Positions 1-6,420 of a DNA stretch of 7,423 nt are shown in pieces. This DNA comes from Thermoplasmatota archaeon (GTDB taxonomy: Archaea; Thermoplasmatota; E2; DHVEG-1). The first letter of the stretch is position 1. Each line of letters starts with the position of its first letter. The notes beneath the pieces are model-generated. The model did no database searches. It was given only the letters and a program-made list of their open reading frames with translations, and was not told where the DNA came from. The position numbers were made by a program, and so were the translations under genes. The stretch spans positions 1 through 7,423 of the forward strand of contig JAGXLH010000075.1 of assembly GCA_018334795.1 (NCBI GenBank). The letters are read 5' to 3'.

Positions 1-182
1 AAGCAGATACGCCAGGACTCTCTGTATTTGCGGTGGTTGGTAATAAGGTAGTTGAAGACTCAGATGAAATAGTTGTTGAATCATCACATATGCCATGGTG
101 GATGCCAGCAAGTGTTATATTCGTTTCAACAGTGGCACTTGGTGTCGTTTTAGTTAAAAAACGATTTGTTTATAATCCATAA
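1..182 (+). CDS. C-terminal end of a membrane-anchored surface protein (PGF-pre-PGF-like), partial
   Basis: This is the last 59 codons of a gene that enters from the left edge (frame from base 3, stop TAA at 180-182). The fragment opens with ADTPGLSVFAVVG. This resembles the end of the PGF-pre-PGF domain of archaeal secreted proteins, where a TPGFS-x-FA motif is typical. A short acidic linker follows, then one hydrophobic helix of about 20 residues (fragment residues 34-52, starting PWWMPASVIF) and a basic tail KKRFVYNP. This topology suggests an extracellular protein anchored by a C-terminal helix, with the tail in the cytoplasm. No PGF or PGF-CTERM sorting motif precedes the helix, so archaeosortase processing is not supported. 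The gene converges on the response regulator with a five-base gap. The family call rests on the motif only; the upstream domains lie outside the window. Confidence 0.6.
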   Translation, partial: ADTPGLSVFAVVGNKVVEDSDEIVVESSHMPWWMPASVIFVSTVALGVVLVKKRFVYNP

Positions 183-187
183 ATATG

Positions 188-574
188 TTAATCCGCTTGA
201 TCATTTTTATTTCCAAGCAATCTTTCTATTTTTTCTTTTATCACCATTACATCAACTGGTTTTTCCAAGTAATCTTCAGCTAGAAAATCACCAGCTTTTT
301 TTGCAAGGTCATCTGTGCGAGCGGTAAGAAAAATGATTGGAGTTTTTTCCCACTTTTTAATGTCCCGTATATTATCATATGTTACCCATCCACTCATCCC
401 GGGCATCATGAGATCTAAGATGATTAGATCTGGATTTGTTTTATCAAGATTATCTAAACATTCCTGACCACTTTTCATTGTGATTACTTCTATGGATTCA
501 TCAATTGCTTCAAGACCGGTTTTTACCGTGTATAAAACACCCGGTTCATCATCCACTATCATTATTTTTTTCAT
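188..574 (-). CDS. Stand-alone receiver-domain response regulator
   Basis: This 128-residue protein is a single CheY-like receiver domain without an output domain. The acidic pocket is D8, D9 and E10 (IMIVDDEPG). The phosphoacceptor is D54 in LIILDLMMPGMSGW. The conserved switch Thr is T84 (IIFLTAR) and the conserved Lys is K105 in YLEKPVD, so all residues needed for phosphotransfer are present. It should be a cytoplasmic partner of the kinase encoded just upstream. Its ATG overlaps the kinase stop codon in an ATGA arrangement (571-574). A GGTGA ribosome site lies inside the 3' end of the kinase gene (584-588 on this strand), eight to nine bases before the ATG, and supports this start. With no DNA-binding or enzymatic domain, its downstream target cannot be read here; receiver-only proteins are common in archaeal two-component systems. 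Confidence 0.92.
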   Translation of the reverse strand: MKKIMIVDDEPGVLYTVKTGLEAIDESIEVITMKSGQECLDNLDKTNPDLIILDLMMPGMSGWVTYDNIRDIKKWEKTPIIFLTARTDDLAKKAGDFLAEDYLEKPVDVMVIKEKIERLLGNKNDQAD

Positions 575-2040
575 AAGTTTGTCTCACCTTTTTTTGGTAG
601 TGTAAAATAAAATGTGCTACCTTTTTTTGGACCTTTGCTTTCTGCCCAAATATGGCCGTTGTGTTTTTCTATAATGCGTTTAGTTATTGAAAGACCTAAC
701 CCTGCTGATTCTTGTCCATATGTTGAAGAATCAGCTCGATAGAATTCATCAAAAATCTTAGAGAGTTGCTCTTCGGTCATTCCAATACCTGTATCAGCAA
801 TTGCTATTTGCACAAATTTTTCTTTTTCCTCTGCTGAAATCGTGATTTTACCGCCACTATCTGGTGTGTATTTAACTGCGTTTGTGATAAGATTTTTGAA
901 AACTTCTTCAAGTCGAAGCGAATCAACATAAACCTGTATAGAATCATTCACGTTTTCTTTGATTTTGATATTGTTTTTTTCGAGAAAATGCTTTTGGGTT
1001 GTGATTACTCGGTCAACGAGCTTTTTTAATGATATGTGTTTGAAGTCAAAATCGATTTTTTCAGTTCTTAGTTTAGCAAGTTTTAATGTCTTAAAGATCA
1101 AGTCTTTCATGTATTGAGCATTTTCATTCATGACTTGAAGGTGTTCTTTCATCTTCGGGTCCTTTTCTTGTTTTACAAGAATAGGTAACAACCCGATTAA
1201 GGGTTGTAAAGGATTTTTTAGATCGTGACCTAGTTGACCGATGAATTCATCTTTCCTATCGATTAAACGTTCCAAAATTTTGTTATATTCTTCCAGTTTC
1301 TCTCTTGATTTTTGCAAATCTTCAGCCATGGTATTGAATGCATCAGCTAGTTCTCCAAGTTCGTCTTTTGAGGAAAGTTTGATTCTTGTTCCTAGTTTTC
1401 CTTTTCCAAAAATCTTTGCGGTATCTCTAAATTGAATGATTGGTGTTACAATGGTTTTTCTTAACAGGAAAAGAAAACTAAAAATTAATACAAATAAGCT
1501 GACAACTGAGATGAGTAACAGATTTACCGATCGTTGCTGAAGTGTATGATATGCATCATCTGTAGAAAAGAACAATTCATAGGCCCCTGAGAAGTTTGCT
1601 GAATGGTTCATAGGTGAGATAACTGTTATTTCATCTCGTTCAGAGGATGGCATGATCTTTACTATTTTCGACTGGTTGATGCTTAGTAATACGTATTTAT
1701 CATGTTGGTTGGTGTAATCTGATGCATTGGTTGAGTGATAAAGGGTAAGATTCTCCTGATCTTTTATAAAAACATGAATATACTGTATGGTATCATTATT
1801 TTGTTGTTTAATTTTGCTAATTGCATTTGGGATTGAATTATTTGAATCTGTTTCAGACCATAAAACATCTAAGACTGCTGATACATCTTTTGCTTTATCT
1901 ACATATATATTTTCAAAGGATATCGATTGTTCTTGAATATTATAATAAGTTAATGAAAAAATAACTGCTGCAGATACTGCAACTACAATGATGGTAAGTT
2001 TTAATGAAAGACTGATGTATGTTTTCATTGAGTTGTCCAT
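571..2040 (-). CDS. Membrane sensor histidine kinase (TM-sensor-TM-HAMP-HisKA-HATPase)
   Basis: This 489-residue sensor kinase should autophosphorylate and pass phosphate to the receiver encoded next. The domains in order are: TM1 (about 12-31); an extracytoplasmic sensor region (about 32-172) of no type I recognise, with several NxS/T sites; TM2 (about 174-193); a HAMP linker (about 194-247, containing DELGELADAFNTM); and a short coiled coil. The dimerisation helix follows, with phosphoacceptor H272 in LGHDLKNPLQPL, then an HATPase domain with N box N387 (LITNAVKYT), G1 box D416 (DTGIGM) and G2 box GLGLSI. All catalytic motifs are intact. ATG at 2040 is taken as the start because a TATA-like TTTAAAT is centred about 26 bases upstream, fitting a leaderless mRNA. 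Met5 (ATG at 2026-2028) is an alternative. The kinase comes first in the operon, which reads kinase then regulator with a four-base overlap. Confidence 0.93.
   Translation of the reverse strand: MDNSMKTYISLSLKLTIIVVAVSAAVIFSLTYYNIQEQSISFENIYVDKAKDVSAVLDVLWSETDSNNSIPNAISKIKQQNNDTIQYIHVFIKDQENLTLYHSTNASDYTNQHDKYVLLSINQSKIVKIMPSSERDEITVISPMNHSANFSGAYELFFSTDDAYHTLQQRSVNLLLISVVSLFVLIFSFLFLLRKTIVTPIIQFRDTAKIFGKGKLGTRIKLSSKDELGELADAFNTMAEDLQKSREKLEEYNKILERLIDRKDEFIGQLGHDLKNPLQPLIGLLPILVKQEKDPKMKEHLQVMNENAQYMKDLIFKTLKLAKLRTEKIDFDFKHISLKKLVDRVITTQKHFLEKNNIKIKENVNDSIQVYVDSLRLEEVFKNLITNAVKYTPDSGGKITISAEEKEKFVQIAIADTGIGMTEEQLSKIFDEFYRADSSTYGQESAGLGLSITKRIIEKHNGHIWAESKGPKKGSTFYFTLPKKGETNL
584..588 (-). 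promoter_or_regulatory. Ribosome binding site of the response regulator gene
   Basis: GGTGA on the minus strand lies within the last codons of the kinase gene, eight to nine bases before the regulator ATG at 574. It matches the archaeal anti-Shine-Dalgarno sequence. It shows that the overlapping second gene has its own initiation signal and does not rely only on re-initiation. Confidence 0.6.
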
Positions 2041-2062
2041 TGATGGATATAGAGTTTTTCCA

Positions 2063-2069
2063 TTTAAAT
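2063..2069 (-). promoter_or_regulatory. TATA box of the kinase-regulator operon
   Basis: TTTAAAT, preceded on the minus strand by an A-rich BRE-like stretch, is centred 26 bases upstream of the kinase ATG at 2040. At the usual archaeal spacing transcription would begin at or next to the start codon. There is no Shine-Dalgarno-like sequence in front of the gene, which agrees with a leaderless transcript. Confidence 0.5.
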
Positions 2070-2104
2070 TTTTTAACTTATTTCATTTTTTTACTTTATC
2101 GTTG

Positions 2105-2118
2105 ATAACTTAAGTTAT
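2105..2118. repeat. 14-bp perfect palindrome, candidate operator
   Basis: ATAACTTAAGTTAT reads the same on both strands. It is flanked by a near-continuing TGAT on the left and ATCA on the right, so the symmetry extends imperfectly further out. It lies about 65-78 bases upstream of the kinase start and roughly 40 bases upstream of its TATA box. That position suits an activator or a remote operator better than a simple roadblock. The binding protein is unknown. Short AT-rich palindromes can arise by chance, but 14 exact symmetric bases is notable. Confidence 0.4.
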
Positions 2119-2214
2119 ATCATGGTGCTTTTTACCAAGTAGTACAAAATAAAAAACACAAAGAAAAGATGTAACCATTCTGATAATGAGTATTTGGATG
2201 CCGTATCGTATCAT
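2110..2214 (-). CDS. Possible 34-residue hydrophobic mini-protein (doubtful)
   Basis: On the minus strand an ATG at 2214 opens 34 codons ending in TAA at 2110-2112. The product begins MIRYGIQILIIRMV and continues through a hydrophobic stretch (SFLCVFYFVLLG) to a polar tail KKHHDIT, giving one likely membrane helix. An AGAGG sequence lies eight bases before the ATG, and the GC-rich hairpin 2227-2242 sits just upstream. The frame has the same direction as the kinase gene and ends 69 bases before it. I recognise no family. A hydrophobic reading of AT-rich non-coding DNA is expected by chance, so this is recorded only as a candidate. Confidence 0.18.
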   Translation of the reverse strand: MIRYGIQILIIRMVTSFLCVFYFVLLGKKHHDIT

Positions 2215-2226
2215 GCTTTCATCCTC

Positions 2227-2242
2227 TCCCTTTCGGAAGGGG
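2227..2242. repeat. GC-rich stem-loop in the intergenic region
   Basis: CCCTT (2228-2232) and AAGGG (2237-2241) can pair around a four-base TCGG loop, with a T-G wobble pair at the base. It is the most GC-rich point of an otherwise AT-rich gap, so it may be a structured part of a transcript. On the minus strand it lies directly before the AGAGG and ATG of the candidate mini-ORF. It has no adjacent T tract on either side that would make it a standard terminator. Confidence 0.4.
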
Positions 2243-2342
2243 ACTTTCCAAACTATAAGTTAAAAACCTTTTTCGTTTTTTTGAAATATATTATCGTCTT
2301 AATTCCGATGAAATGTTTTGTCGTGTTGCACCCGACTAAATA

Positions 2343-2357
2343 GAAAGGTATTTAAAG
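2343..2357 (+). promoter_or_regulatory. BRE/TATA promoter of the regulator-transporter pair
   Basis: A purine-rich BRE-like GAAAGG (2343-2348) is followed directly by TATTTAAAG (2349-2357), the best BRE plus TATA combination in the window. Transcription would start near 2378-2380, giving a leader of about 17 bases to the ATG at 2396. ATTTA (2350-2354) and TAAAT (2361-2365) form an imperfect symmetric element over the TATA box, so a repressor bound here would block TBP. A second TATA-like stretch, TATTATAATAA at 2385-2395, would instead favour a start at the internal ATG at 2411 or 2426. Confidence 0.6.
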
Positions 2358-2395
2358 ATCTAAATCAACGATATTATTGAAACTGTATTATAATA

Positions 2396-2806
2396 ATGGT
2401 GTTTGATTGTATGGGGAAAGAACGGATGCACTCAACAAAAGCTCTTGAATCATTAGTTCAAGATATTTTAAAATCACGAGCTCAATCTCGGATTTATTTG
2501 TACTTAATTCGAAAAAATGGAGCAAAAACTGAGGATATTATCAAAGGAACACGGCTTCACCCTAGTACTGTTCGAGAAACACTTGTGAAAATGCATGAGA
2601 AAAAACTGATTTTCAGAAAAAAACAAAAGAATGATAACATCGGAAAGAATCCATACACTTACTTTCCCTTACCTGTCGTAAAACTACTCAAACGGTATGC
2701 TTCAGATCTTGAAAAAAAGTTGAATGATCTTGCTTCTCTTTCCATTAAAACAGCAGCTTCAAAAAACGCAAGCATCGTCAAAATTAACATCATTGATAGA
2801 GAATAG
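2396..2806 (+). CDS. Winged helix-turn-helix transcriptional regulator
   Basis: This 136-residue protein has one winged helix domain (about 28-93). Helices include SRAQSRIYLYLIRKNG and the HTH EDIIKGTRLHPSTVRETLVKMHEKKLI, where HPSTVRETL forms the recognition helix. A basic wing follows (FRKKQKNDNIGKNPYTYF), then a charged C-terminal helix (about 94-115) that could serve for dimerisation. It resembles archaeal TrmB/MarR/ArsR-like regulators. No ligand-binding domain or metal-binding cysteine pattern is visible. The gene is five bases upstream of the RND transporter and shares its promoter, so it probably controls that transporter and itself. The start is uncertain: ATG 2396 fits the upstream TATA box, while Met6 (2411) and Met11 (2426, preceded by GGGGAAAG) would leave the domain intact. 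Confidence 0.8.
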   Translation: MVFDCMGKERMHSTKALESLVQDILKSRAQSRIYLYLIRKNGAKTEDIIKGTRLHPSTVRETLVKMHEKKLIFRKKQKNDNIGKNPYTYFPLPVVKLLKRYASDLEKKLNDLASLSIKTAASKNASIVKINIIDRE

Positions 2807-2811
2807 TTACT

Positions 2812-5088
2812 ATGAATACTAAACCGTTGGCCAAAATACTTGTAGAACGACCACGAGCGGTCATCTTAGTATATACTATCATTACTATTCTCATAGCGTA
2901 TCAAGCAACAAATATTTACATTGAGTCTAATCTAGCTTCATTTTTACCCGCGGATGATCCAACAGTTCAACTATGGAATCGAATGGATGAAGAATTTCAG
3001 ATTGGTACTACGATTATCATTTACATTGAAGCCGATGATATAAGAGATCCTGAAGTCTTAAAGGAAATGGATAGAGTGGCTTCCAGTCCCCTGGTTAATA
3101 AATATGAAAATGACAAAGGGAAACATGATGGTATTTATTCAGCTCGAAGTCTAGCTCAATATATCAAAATAGAAAATGCGAAATCTCCAGCACCTGGTGG
3201 TCTTGGTGGTGAAGGAATCTTTGAGATTCCTGATGATCCTAATCTTATCTCTCAGTACATGTCACGATTGACAATTCAACAGATCAAAGGAACATTGTTC
3301 ACAAATACATATGATACTGCGGTTATTTTATTACAGCTTGCTGAGGATGCGGATTACAACTCGATTCAATCAAATGTTGAAAAAGCAATTAATCATCGTG
3401 GAACGTTTTATTCTGAAATGACCGTAACTGGAACAATCGCGATGCAAAATGCGATTCAAACTACGACGATGGAGTATTTTCAACTAATTTTTGTTATTGC
3501 TATTATTGCTGTATCCTTAGTTCTTTTTGTGTTTCATCGAACGGTTAAAGGAATTATTATCGCGTTGTTTCCAACTGCGTATTCCATTGCATTAACGTTT
3601 GGTGTGCTTGGGGCAATCCAGCCTGAGTTAACTATTCTATCTGTTTCAATTATTGCACTATTATTAGGATTGGGGGTGGATTATTCAGTTCATATGATGA
3701 ATCGTTTTGCTGAAGAGAAACATGAGGATATGGTTGAAAAGACTGCGTTTATTCTTTCATCAACGGGTAAAGCAATCTTTCTTTCTACAGTTACAACGAT
3801 TATTGGTTTCGCATCTTTAATGATTTCAAGTATGACACCGATTGTGCTTTTTGGATTTGGTTGCGCGATTGGTATTTTATTTGTGTTCATTTCAACGATA
3901 TTGTTAACTCCTTCGCTTTCGATTTTATTACGATTCAAAAAAGATGGGCACCTTCCTAATTGGGGTAAACTTTCTACGTTCATTTTATCAAATAAGTTCC
4001 GAATCATTATCATTGCAGTTTTTTTTGCATTTATGTCATTGTTAGTTCTTCCTCAGACGGAAACGGATACGAATTATTTTGATATGGCTCCGCAGGATAT
4101 TCCTGAGTTAGTGAAATTGGTTGAATACTCTGAAAATTTTGGTGGAGCAAATTATAATGCGTTAATGATTGAAACTGAACCGCAGGGTCTTACGTATCCT
4201 GATGTGATTGATGCGATTTATCAAATGGAGGAGCAGATGCGGGATGAAGGCATTGAATTGTATTCGCTTATGGATGGAGTTAAGGAAGCAAATGATATCT
4301 TAAGACGAAATGATATTATTAATGCCTTGAGTGAATCTGCAGGTGTCGATGAAATTATTTTTGATCGAATTGCTCAGGAAGGATTGGTTGATGAGGATTT
4401 TTCAAAAACGTTGATTGTGGTGTATATTCCAACGGGTCTTGGAATGCAGGAGATTGAGAACCGAGTTTCAACGGTGAATAGGATTGCTTCTGAAACGACG
4501 ATTCCTCGTAATGGAAAGGTTTCGGCTCTCACTGGTCAGGATGCGATTAATGTTGCCATTAATCGAAAGCTTACTGATGAGCAAACACGATCTATGATTA
4601 TTGCGATTTTACTTGTACTTTCTGCATTGATTTTGATTTTTAATTCTTCAGTTTATGGTTTCTTAACTATGATTCCGGTTGCATTTGTGTTGATGTGGGA
4701 ACCAGGATTTCTTGTTGCATTTAACATTCCGTTTAATGTAATTACGATTTCTATTGCATCGATTATGATAGGCATTGGTATTGATTACGGGGTGCATATT
4801 ATGCATCGTGTGCATGAAGAGATGGATAATGGATTGGAAAAACAGGATGCTATCAAAACAGCAATTGAACGAACCGGTCTATCTTTAGTTGAAGCAGCGT
4901 TGACTACCATAGCAGGGATTTCTTCTATTCTTTTTATTAGCATTCCTGCATTACGAGAATTTGCAATTGTTATTATTTTGATGACTGCGTTTTCTTGTAT
5001 CGGTGCAGCATTATTGTTACCTGTATTTTTCGATTTAAAGATTGTAAAAAAGATTACTTCCACTTATAAAAGTGAGGAGATGAGTTGA
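2812..5088 (+). CDS. RND-superfamily transporter (MMPL/HAE3-like)
   Basis: This 758-residue, 12-helix membrane protein is built as a tandem duplication. TM1 (about 16-36) is followed by a large extracytoplasmic loop (about 37-220) and TMs 2-6 (about 224-375). TM7 (398-413) is followed by a second loop (about 414-592) and TMs 8-12 (about 595-742). Each half has the diagnostic TM4 motif: GLGVDYSVHMMNRF with D290, and GIGIDYGVHIMHR with D658. These are the expected proton-relay aspartates of MMPL/HAE3-type RND proteins, and the same layout occurs in Patched/NPC1-like sterol-sensing domains. Such proteins use proton flow to move lipids or hydrophobic compounds; this one's substrate is unknown. 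The first loop has a Gly-rich segment (PGGLGGEG, 128-135). The protein is full-length and co-transcribed with the upstream winged-helix gene. Its last 25 bases overlap the oppositely oriented lipid kinase gene. Confidence 0.9.
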   Translation: MNTKPLAKILVERPRAVILVYTIITILIAYQATNIYIESNLASFLPADDPTVQLWNRMDEEFQIGTTIIIYIEADDIRDPEVLKEMDRVASSPLVNKYENDKGKHDGIYSARSLAQYIKIENAKSPAPGGLGGEGIFEIPDDPNLISQYMSRLTIQQIKGTLFTNTYDTAVILLQLAEDADYNSIQSNVEKAINHRGTFYSEMTVTGTIAMQNAIQTTTMEYFQLIFVIAIIAVSLVLFVFHRTVKGIIIALFPTAYSIALTFGVLGAIQPELTILSVSIIALLLGLGVDYSVHMMNRFAEEKHEDMVEKTAFILSSTGKAIFLSTVTTIIGFASLMISSMTPIVLFGFGCAIGILFVFISTILLTPSLSILLRFKKDGHLPNWGKLSTFILSNKFRIIIIAVFFAFMSLLVLPQTETDTNYFDMAPQDIPELVKLVEYSENFGGANYNALMIETEPQGLTYPDVIDAIYQMEEQMRDEGIELYSLMDGVKEANDILRRNDIINALSESAGVDEIIFDRIAQEGLVDEDFSKTLIVVYIPTGLGMQEIENRVSTVNRIASETTIPRNGKVSALTGQDAINVAINRKLTDEQTRSMIIAILLVLSALILIFNSSVYGFLTMIPVAFVLMWEPGFLVAFNIPFNVITISIASIMIGIGIDYGVHIMHRVHEEMDNGLEKQDAIKTAIERTGLSLVEAALTTIAGISSILFISIPALREFAIVIILMTAFSCIGAALLLPVFFDLKIVKKITSTYKSEEMS

Positions 5089-5720
5089 GCGGGTAATGGT
5101 AGAGAACATGTTTTGAGTACATAGGCAAATATGAAAAGTACGATTGCTGGAAGTATTTGCATTAAGAAGTCATCATCAATGTAAAAAGAAGATTTGTATT
5201 CTGAAATCATGCTCGTACTTGCTCCTATCATTGCCGCTGTTAGGCCTATGGAGGGTGTTGTTGAGTTCCAAGCAAGGATAAAAAGAATGCTGCTTAGTAA
5301 AAAACCAGTAAGATATCCAATGAACTGTTTGTTTTTTTGTTTAGTTATTCCAATAATGGGATCACAGATTGCAGCGGATAGGATACAGGGAATACTAATG
5401 TATTGTGGAAAATAAAGGAGGAGAATGATGGATCCTACAGCAAAATAACTGAAGCTAGCAGGTCGTGATTTTTCATAATCTCTGAGCAGATGACGTAGCC
5501 GGTGTTCACGAACATTCCATCGATATAATTCAATACTTATAACCAATGGAATGATGGCATAAAGGATAATTGTTCTTGGAATATCATATGGTAAAAAGGG
5601 AGGAAGAAAGTAATATCCAATAAAGATACCCCCGGCTATGTGTAATCCTCTGCGTTGTACGGATTTATTTTTAAAGGTAAATGCTAGTTTTTTGTGTATT
5701 TTATATTTGTTGCTGGTCAT
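5064..5720 (-). CDS. Dolichol kinase/phytol kinase/DGK1-family membrane protein (probable CTP-dependent lipid kinase)
   Basis: This 218-residue integral membrane protein has about six hydrophobic segments. Landmarks match the SEC59/VTE5/DGK1 family, which phosphorylates isoprenoid alcohols or diacylglycerol, usually with CTP. They are a basic N-terminus with RRGLHIAGG (H27), IELYRWN (E64, R67), a central ISIPCILSAAICDPIIGI (D120), MISEY (E174), and YIDDDFLMQILP (D182-D184), which corresponds to the family's DDN-x-x-x-P end motif. Two motif positions deviate: Cys in place of the usual Gly before D120, and DDD in place of DDN. In an archaeon the substrate could be dolichol, geranylgeraniol or an archaeol precursor; this is inference. 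The ATG overlaps the rpiA stop in an ATGA arrangement (5717-5720), so translation is probably coupled. The 3' end overlaps the transporter gene by 25 bases. Confidence 0.72.
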   Translation of the reverse strand: MTSNKYKIHKKLAFTFKNKSVQRRGLHIAGGIFIGYYFLPPFLPYDIPRTIILYAIIPLVISIELYRWNVREHRLRHLLRDYEKSRPASFSYFAVGSIILLLYFPQYISIPCILSAAICDPIIGITKQKNKQFIGYLTGFLLSSILFILAWNSTTPSIGLTAAMIGASTSMISEYKSSFYIDDDFLMQILPAIVLFIFAYVLKTCSLPLPAQLISSLL

Positions 5721-6409
5721 GTCGCCAGTTGTTCTTTTTCAAGGGTCATTATTCCTTGGCTGCCACCAACGATAGCTTTATGGGCAAGCCCGATAAACAG
5801 GCCATTTTCTACTACTCCAGGTATCATGTTTAGTTTCTGTTCCAAGTCTTCTGGATTAGTAATACGGTCGAATTCACAGTCGATGATATAGTTACCATTA
5901 TCTGTTATAAAAGGGTCTTCGAATATTTTTCGTAGTGTGCAAATGCATTCAAAGGTTTCAAGTGTTTTTTTGGTGGTTTCCCATCCGAATTTAACAACTT
6001 CGACAGGGAGTGCAAAATCAATACCTAATGATTTCACTACTTTTGAATCATCTGCAACGATAACCAGTTTTTTTGAATGAAATGCAATGATTTTTTCTCT
6101 TGTCAGTGCTCCTCCGCCTCCCTTGATTAAATTAAGATCTGAGTTTATTTCGTCAGCACCATCAATGGTGAGATCGATTTCAGGATGTTCAGCTAGATTG
6201 GTAAGTGGAATATTGTATTTTAAGGCAAGTTTTTTCGTTTCGTTTGATGTGGGTATTCCTTTGATTTGCAATCCTTCTGATATGCGGGTACCAATTTTTT
6301 TTAATGCGTATTTTACGGTGGATCCAGTTCCAAGGCCAACAATCATGTTATCTTCTATCAAATCAACGGCTTTTTCCGCAGATATTCTTTTCATTTCTTC
6401 TTGTTCCAA
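5717..6409 (-). CDS. rpiA: Ribose-5-phosphate isomerase A
   Basis: This enzyme interconverts ribose 5-phosphate and ribulose 5-phosphate in the cytoplasm, supplying ribose for nucleotides. The 230-residue protein has the full RpiA signature set: the phosphate loop GLGTGST (25-31), TSNET (54-58), the DGADE active-site motif (83-87, with D83 and D86), KGGGGA (96-101, with K96) and the catalytic Glu E105 in LTREK. It ends with IGLAHKAIVGGSQG, the usual C-terminal region. Length is normal for the family. TTG at 6409 is preferred as start because GGTGA (6418-6414) lies four bases before it. ATG at 6394, five codons in, is the alternative and is 19 bases from that site. It leads a two-gene operon with the lipid kinase and is divergent from kptA. 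Confidence 0.95.
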   Translation of the reverse strand: MEQEEMKRISAEKAVDLIEDNMIVGLGTGSTVKYALKKIGTRISEGLQIKGIPTSNETKKLALKYNIPLTNLAEHPEIDLTIDGADEINSDLNLIKGGGGALTREKIIAFHSKKLVIVADDSKVVKSLGIDFALPVEVVKFGWETTKKTLETFECICTLRKIFEDPFITDNGNYIIDCEFDRITNPEDLEQKLNMIPGVVENGLFIGLAHKAIVGGSQGIMTLEKEQLAT

Positions 6410-6413
6410 AAGG

Positions 6414-6418
6414 TCACC
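6414..6418 (-). promoter_or_regulatory. Ribosome binding site deciding a TTG start for rpiA
   Basis: GGTGA on the minus strand is four bases from the TTG at 6409 but 19 bases from the first in-frame ATG at 6394. Its spacing favours the TTG start. The predicted transcript start near 6426 would place this site inside a leader of about 16 bases. Confidence 0.5.
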
Positions 6419-6420
6419 AA

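Larger units (their letters stand above)
2041..2395. other. 355-base divergent intergenic region
   Basis: This gap separates the kinase operon (leftward) from the regulator-transporter pair (rightward). It holds the kinase TATA box (2063-2069), a perfect palindrome (2105-2118), a doubtful hydrophobic mini-ORF on the minus strand (2110-2214), a GC-rich hairpin (2227-2242), a weaker TATA-like AAATATATTA around 2283-2292, and the BRE/TATA of the + strand pair (2343-2357). I found no tRNA, no CRISPR repeat and no convincing C/D or H/ACA box RNA. It is far longer than the other gaps in the window, so part of it may be transcribed. Confidence 0.6.

Noticed and set aside
146..163. CGTTTT/AAAACG hairpin as a terminator of the kinase-regulator operon
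   Set aside because: The stem is only six mostly A-T pairs, lies inside the facing coding region, and is explained by the codons there.
2195..2235. ATGA-type motifs on the minus strand suggesting a C/D box guide RNA
   Set aside because: No proper RTGATGA C box paired with a CTGA D box at suitable spacing was found.
2239..2249. GGGGACTTTCC, identical to the eukaryotic NF-kB consensus
   Set aside because: The setting is archaeal, where no such factor exists; the match is chance, produced partly by the GC-rich hairpin.
2215..2255. GGAAAGTCC on the minus strand, resembling the start of RNase P RNA
   Set aside because: The conserved partner region expected about 200 or more bases later is absent, and the intervening sequence shows no compatible fold.
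3690..4013. 107-residue minus-strand frame within the transporter gene
   Set aside because: It is an antisense shadow of the transporter's membrane-helix codons, with no recognisable domain and no promoter.
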